The notes below the pieces were generated by a model. It was given only the letters and a program-made list of their open reading frames with translations, had not been told where the DNA came from and ran no database searches. Below, one piece after another: positions 6,309-8,296 of a stretch of DNA of 8,296 nucleotides; the stretch's first letter is position 1, and every line of letters starts with the position of its first letter. Both the position numbers and the translations under genes were made by a program. The DNA comes from Puniceicoccales bacterium (lineage in GTDB: Bacteria; Verrucomicrobiota; Verrucomicrobiia; Opitutales; LL51), in assembly GCA_031266235.1 (NCBI GenBank), contig JAISBJ010000053.1, forward strand, positions 1 to 8,296, read 5' to 3'.

Positions 6309-7385
6309 ATGGGCGAGAAAACGGAGGAGCCAACGCCTAAACGGATCCGCGATGCGCGCAGTAAGGGCAATATCGCGAAAAGTCAAGACGTAAATTCGAC
6401 GCTGACCCTGATCGGCGCATTTTGTTACGTCGGGATGGGTTGGAATCAGCATCTGGACAATATTTCCGAACTGATCCTCATCCCCACCCAATTCATCGGT
6501 CGCTGCCGCGATCTCGGCGGCTATACGGCTCAAGCCCTTTGGAGCGTCCTCACGAAGGTTGGCGGCATCGTTTTCCCCGCGATTTTTATGGTGGCATTGC
6601 TGGGGATTATCGGGAATTTCGCACAAGTCGGAATCCTCTTTACCTCCAAAACCATTCAGCCCGATCTCAATAAACTCAATCCCATGTCGAAATTGCAGCA
6701 AATGTTTTCGATGAAAAATCTCGTCGAATTACTCAAATCGACGGCAAAAATTATTCTGTTGGGTTTTCTGTTATTTGGCGTTGTGAGGAGTGTGTTTGGC
6801 GATTTGTTAATGTTGCCCTTTTGCGGCATAGCGGGTGTATTTGATATTTTGGGGCCCGTCATGGCCAACTTCGCTAAAATGGTGATCTTCGCCTATATCC
6901 TCATGGCGACATTCGACTACATTTATCAGAAAAAGAAGTGGAAAGATCAGCTCATGATGAGTAAGGACGAGGTGAAGCGCGAGTATAAGGAATCGGAGGG
7001 CGATGGCCAGATTAAGAGCAAGCGCAAGCAGATTCACAAGGAGATGATGGAGGAAGATCCGCCGCAAAAAACGAAGCAGGCATCGGCACTGGTCACGAAT
7101 CCGGAACATGTCGCCATCGCCCTCCTCTACGATCCTGAGTGCTCCTTCCTTTTACCCATCGTGATTGCCAAAGGAATTGGCATTGTTGCGGAGCGCATGA
7201 TCAAGATTGCGGAGGAGGAGGGGATACCGATTATGCGCAATGTTCCGCTGGCCCACGCGCTGCTGGATACGGCCGGCGTCATGGAGTATATTCCGAAGGA
7301 GTTGCTTGCGCCCGTCGCGGAGGTATTACGCTGGGTGAAGGAGGTCAAGGATGCGCAGGCCCGGGAGAATGCCGGCCTGGTGTGA
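6309..7385 (+). CDS. sctU: Type III secretion export apparatus switch protein SctU (YscU/FlhB family)
   Basis: SctU is the inner-membrane export-gate protein whose cytoplasmic domain cleaves itself and switches secretion between early and late substrates. The 358-residue product has the N-terminal signature MGEKTEEPTPKRIRDARSKG (1-20). Membrane segments lie at about 33-50, 87-108, 145-165 and 183-205. The linker is MSKDEVKREYKESEG (217-231), then IKSKRKQIHKEM (235-246). The autocleavage site is NPEH at 264-267 (commonly NPTH), within SALVTNPEHVAIALLY. The C-terminal domain has RKIAEEEG-like KIAEEEGIPIMRNVPLAHAL (299-318) and YIPKELLAPVAEVLRWV (327-343). It reads as injectisome-type, closest in pattern to YscU. 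The ATG at 6309 matches the family start, and GAGGA at 6291-6295 is a rather distant ribosome binding site. It is separated from sctT by the junction repeats. Confidence 0.96.
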   Translation: MGEKTEEPTPKRIRDARSKGNIAKSQDVNSTLTLIGAFCYVGMGWNQHLDNISELILIPTQFIGRCRDLGGYTAQALWSVLTKVGGIVFPAIFMVALLGIIGNFAQVGILFTSKTIQPDLNKLNPMSKLQQMFSMKNLVELLKSTAKIILLGFLLFGVVRSVFGDLLMLPFCGIAGVFDILGPVMANFAKMVIFAYILMATFDYIYQKKKWKDQLMMSKDEVKREYKESEGDGQIKSKRKQIHKEMMEEDPPQKTKQASALVTNPEHVAIALLYDPECSFLLPIVIAKGIGIVAERMIKIAEEEGIPIMRNVPLAHALLDTAGVMEYIPKELLAPVAEVLRWVKEVKDAQARENAGLV

Positions 7386-7394
7386 AATTTTTTT

Positions 7395-7472
7395 GGGGCA
7401 AAAGCTGCGCGCTTCGCGCGCGAAAGCATTTATGCTTTCCAAGGCGTCTGCGACGCCTTGAGCTTTTGCCTC
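7395..7472. repeat. Perfect four-way-junction (cloverleaf) palindrome
   Basis: Nested inverted repeats use every base outside the loops. The outer stem of 12 pairs is 7395-7406 with 7461-7472 (core GGCAAAAGCT/AGCTTTTGCC, one G-T pair). It encloses three hairpins back to back: GCGCGC-TTC-GCGCGC at 7407-7421, GAAAGCAT-TT-ATGCTTTC at 7422-7439, and CAAGGCGTC-TGC-GACGCCTTG at 7440-7460. No unpaired base lies at the junction. It starts ten bases after the sctU stop codon. It is not a typical intrinsic terminator because no T-run directly follows. It is not a tRNA. It could act as an RNA 3'-end stabiliser, a DNA cruciform or a small mobile palindromic element. Confidence 0.9.
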
Positions 7473-7646
7473 GCCCGGATGGCTTTAAATTGAGTTATTT
7501 TTAAGATTTTATTTAATTTTTTTTAAACTTTGCCGCTTTGAAATTTTTTTTTGAAATGGAGCGGAAAATATTTTTTGAAAAGTTAAAAAAAGGCTTGACA
7601 GATTATTTTATTTATGCAAGAGTCGTATTGTTATCATTAATAAAAT
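7473..7646 (+). promoter_or_regulatory. AT-rich gap with a candidate -35 for the ankyrin gene
   Basis: This 174-base stretch has no convincing gene. It contains long A and T runs and TTGACA at 7595-7600 preceded by an A-run and GGC, the same motif found before trmD and rplS. The hexamer ends 46 bases before the ankyrin start. No good -10 is seen at 16-18 bases; further AT-rich sequence lies before the ATG. The T-runs at 7496-7525 might end sctU transcription, but no hairpin sits directly next to them. Confidence 0.4.
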
Positions 7647-8296
7647 ATGGACATAAAAAAGATACTCAATGGAGTAGGTGCAAGTCTACTAGGTATACCA
7701 GCATTGGTTCAGAGCAGTTATGCGGAGCCCCCTAGCGGGAGGGATCCGAGAACGGTAGCGCCGTCTAGGCGGCCTTTAACGCCACAGCAGCAAGCCAATT
7801 TTGATCTTCGGAAAGCGGCAGCTACAGGAGATTTTTCAGGGGTGAAAGATGCATGTAACCGTGGTGCGCAAATTGACGATCCTGGTCCGCATTCTGGGAA
7901 GACGGCAGAGCAACATGCTGAGGAGCATGGATATCTAGGGATTGCAGATTGGTTAAGAGAGCGTGGGGTGCATCCGAGTCCGAGCAGTCACGCGAGGCCT
8001 ATTAGAGAGGGGAATCCGAAAGGGGTAGTGCCGCAGCGGCAACTTAGCCCTGCGCTGAGATTAATTTCGACAGAGTCCCTAGTCCCACCGCCCAATTTAG
8101 TTTCGGCATCACAGTCGTATCCGGTTGCGCCGCCTGATTATCCAGTTGCGTCGGATGATTTAGTTCCGGCATCACAGTCGTATCCGATTGCGCCGCCACT
8201 ACCGCGGCGAAAAATAACGTCGTCGGGACGGGTTTTAACAGAGCAGGAGCAAGCCAATTTTGATCTTCGGAAAGCGGCAGCTACAGGAGATTTTTC
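7647..8296 (+). CDS. Exported ankyrin-repeat protein, 3' end outside window
   Basis: The frame is open from ATG 7647 to the window edge (216 codons). The N-terminus, MDIKKILNGV followed by a hydrophobic stretch and SSYA-EPP, looks like a Sec signal peptide with cleavage after about residue 26. Residues 51-108 read as ankyrin repeats: FDLRKAAATGDFSGVKDACN, then the loop RGAQIDDPG, then KTAEQHAEEHGYLGIADWLR and ERG. A Pro/Ser-rich linker (about 109-195) with a 21-residue tandem repeat follows. At residue 202 the ankyrin module begins again with QANFDLRKAAATGDF, so at least two modules are present. Ankyrin repeats mediate protein-protein contacts and are common in secreted proteins of host-associated bacteria. 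The partner is unknown. The signal peptide suggests Sec export rather than direct type III secretion. Confidence 0.85.
   Translation, partial: MDIKKILNGVGASLLGIPALVQSSYAEPPSGRDPRTVAPSRRPLTPQQQANFDLRKAAATGDFSGVKDACNRGAQIDDPGPHSGKTAEQHAEEHGYLGIADWLRERGVHPSPSSHARPIREGNPKGVVPQRQLSPALRLISTESLVPPPNLVSASQSYPVAPPDYPVASDDLVPASQSYPIAPPLPRRKITSSGRVLTEQEQANFDLRKAAATGDF
7791..8296 (+). repeat. Duplicated ankyrin-module DNA, identical over the visible 47 bases
   Basis: Bases 7791-7837 and 8250-8296 are identical (47 of 47), offset by 459 bases (153 codons), so the frame is preserved. The identity reaches the window edge and probably continues beyond it. The codons before each copy also resemble each other (LTPQQ against LTEQE). 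This indicates a recent or homogenised duplication of the whole ankyrin-plus-linker module. Confidence 0.92.
8094..8198 (+). repeat. 63-bp (21-codon) tandem repeat in the ankyrin-protein linker
   Basis: Codons 150-170 (NLVSASQSYPVAPPDYPVASD, without its last residue counted as core) recur in part as codons 171-184 (DLVPASQSYPIAPP). The DNA offset is 63 bases and the core GGCATCACAGTCGTATCCG is identical in both copies. It lengthens a flexible Pro/Ser linker. Confidence 0.85.

Noticed and set aside
4880..7385. Flagellar fliQ/fliR/flhB assignment
   Set aside because: The motifs (LSMPPILVA and ALTQIQEQTL in SctS, AEFGLGMISRFAPQLNVF in SctT, the MGEKTEEPTPKRIRDAR start in SctU) match injectisome proteins better. 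The FliO-like neighbour keeps a small doubt.
7395..7472. tRNA gene or standard intrinsic terminator
   Set aside because: The arm sizes and loop sequences do not fit a tRNA (2-3 base loops, no anticodon or T-loop pattern). No T-run directly follows the outer stem.
7538..7735. 65-codon frame overlapping the ankyrin gene start
   Set aside because: It runs through an AT-rich promoter-like region and overlaps the better-supported signal-peptide start in another frame. The product resembles no known family.

Overview
The window looks like a chromosomal segment of a host-associated bacterium, most plausibly in or near the Verrucomicrobiota/Chlamydiota (PVC) group. The clues are a type III secretion (injectisome) export apparatus, an exported ankyrin-repeat protein, a very large low-complexity protein, and loose, repeat-filled junctions between otherwise conserved genes. 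The taxonomic guess rests only on the general look of the L19 and TrmD sequences and on the injectisome, so it is tentative. All genes read on the + strand.

Layout: (1) 1-2169, the 3' part of a long, apparently disordered Ser/Ala/Lys/Glu-rich protein that enters from the left edge. (2) 2266-3549, trmD and rplS, the usual tRNA-methylase/ribosomal-protein pair, separated by a tandem duplication that copies the trmD 3' end and the following promoter-like sequence. (3) 3553-4817, a small FliO-like membrane protein and prmC. (4) 4880-7385, sctS, sctT and sctU, three inner-membrane export-apparatus genes of the injectisome. sctS and sctT overlap by one base. sctT and sctU are separated by three tandem copies of their own junction. 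(5) 7395-7472, a fully base-paired four-way-junction (cloverleaf) palindrome. (6) 7647 to the right edge, the start of an ankyrin-repeat protein with a Sec-type signal peptide; its ankyrin module begins a second time, identically, at the window end.

How the genes fit together: trmD, rplS and prmC serve translation (tRNA m1G37 methylation, large-subunit protein L19, release-factor methylation). SctS, SctT and SctU form part of the export gate through which effectors leave; SctU also switches substrate class by self-cleavage at NPEH. The FliO-like protein would belong functionally with SctR/FliP, but no sctR is present here; prmC sits where fliP/sctR might be expected. The flanking low-complexity and ankyrin proteins have the look of host-interaction proteins, but nothing in the sequence shows that they pass through this apparatus.

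The most unusual signals are the cloverleaf palindrome after sctU, the two independent junction duplications (trmD/rplS and sctT/sctU), the recurring A-rich GCTTGAC motif placed very close to start codons, and the FliO-like gene beside injectisome-type rather than flagellar-type export genes.
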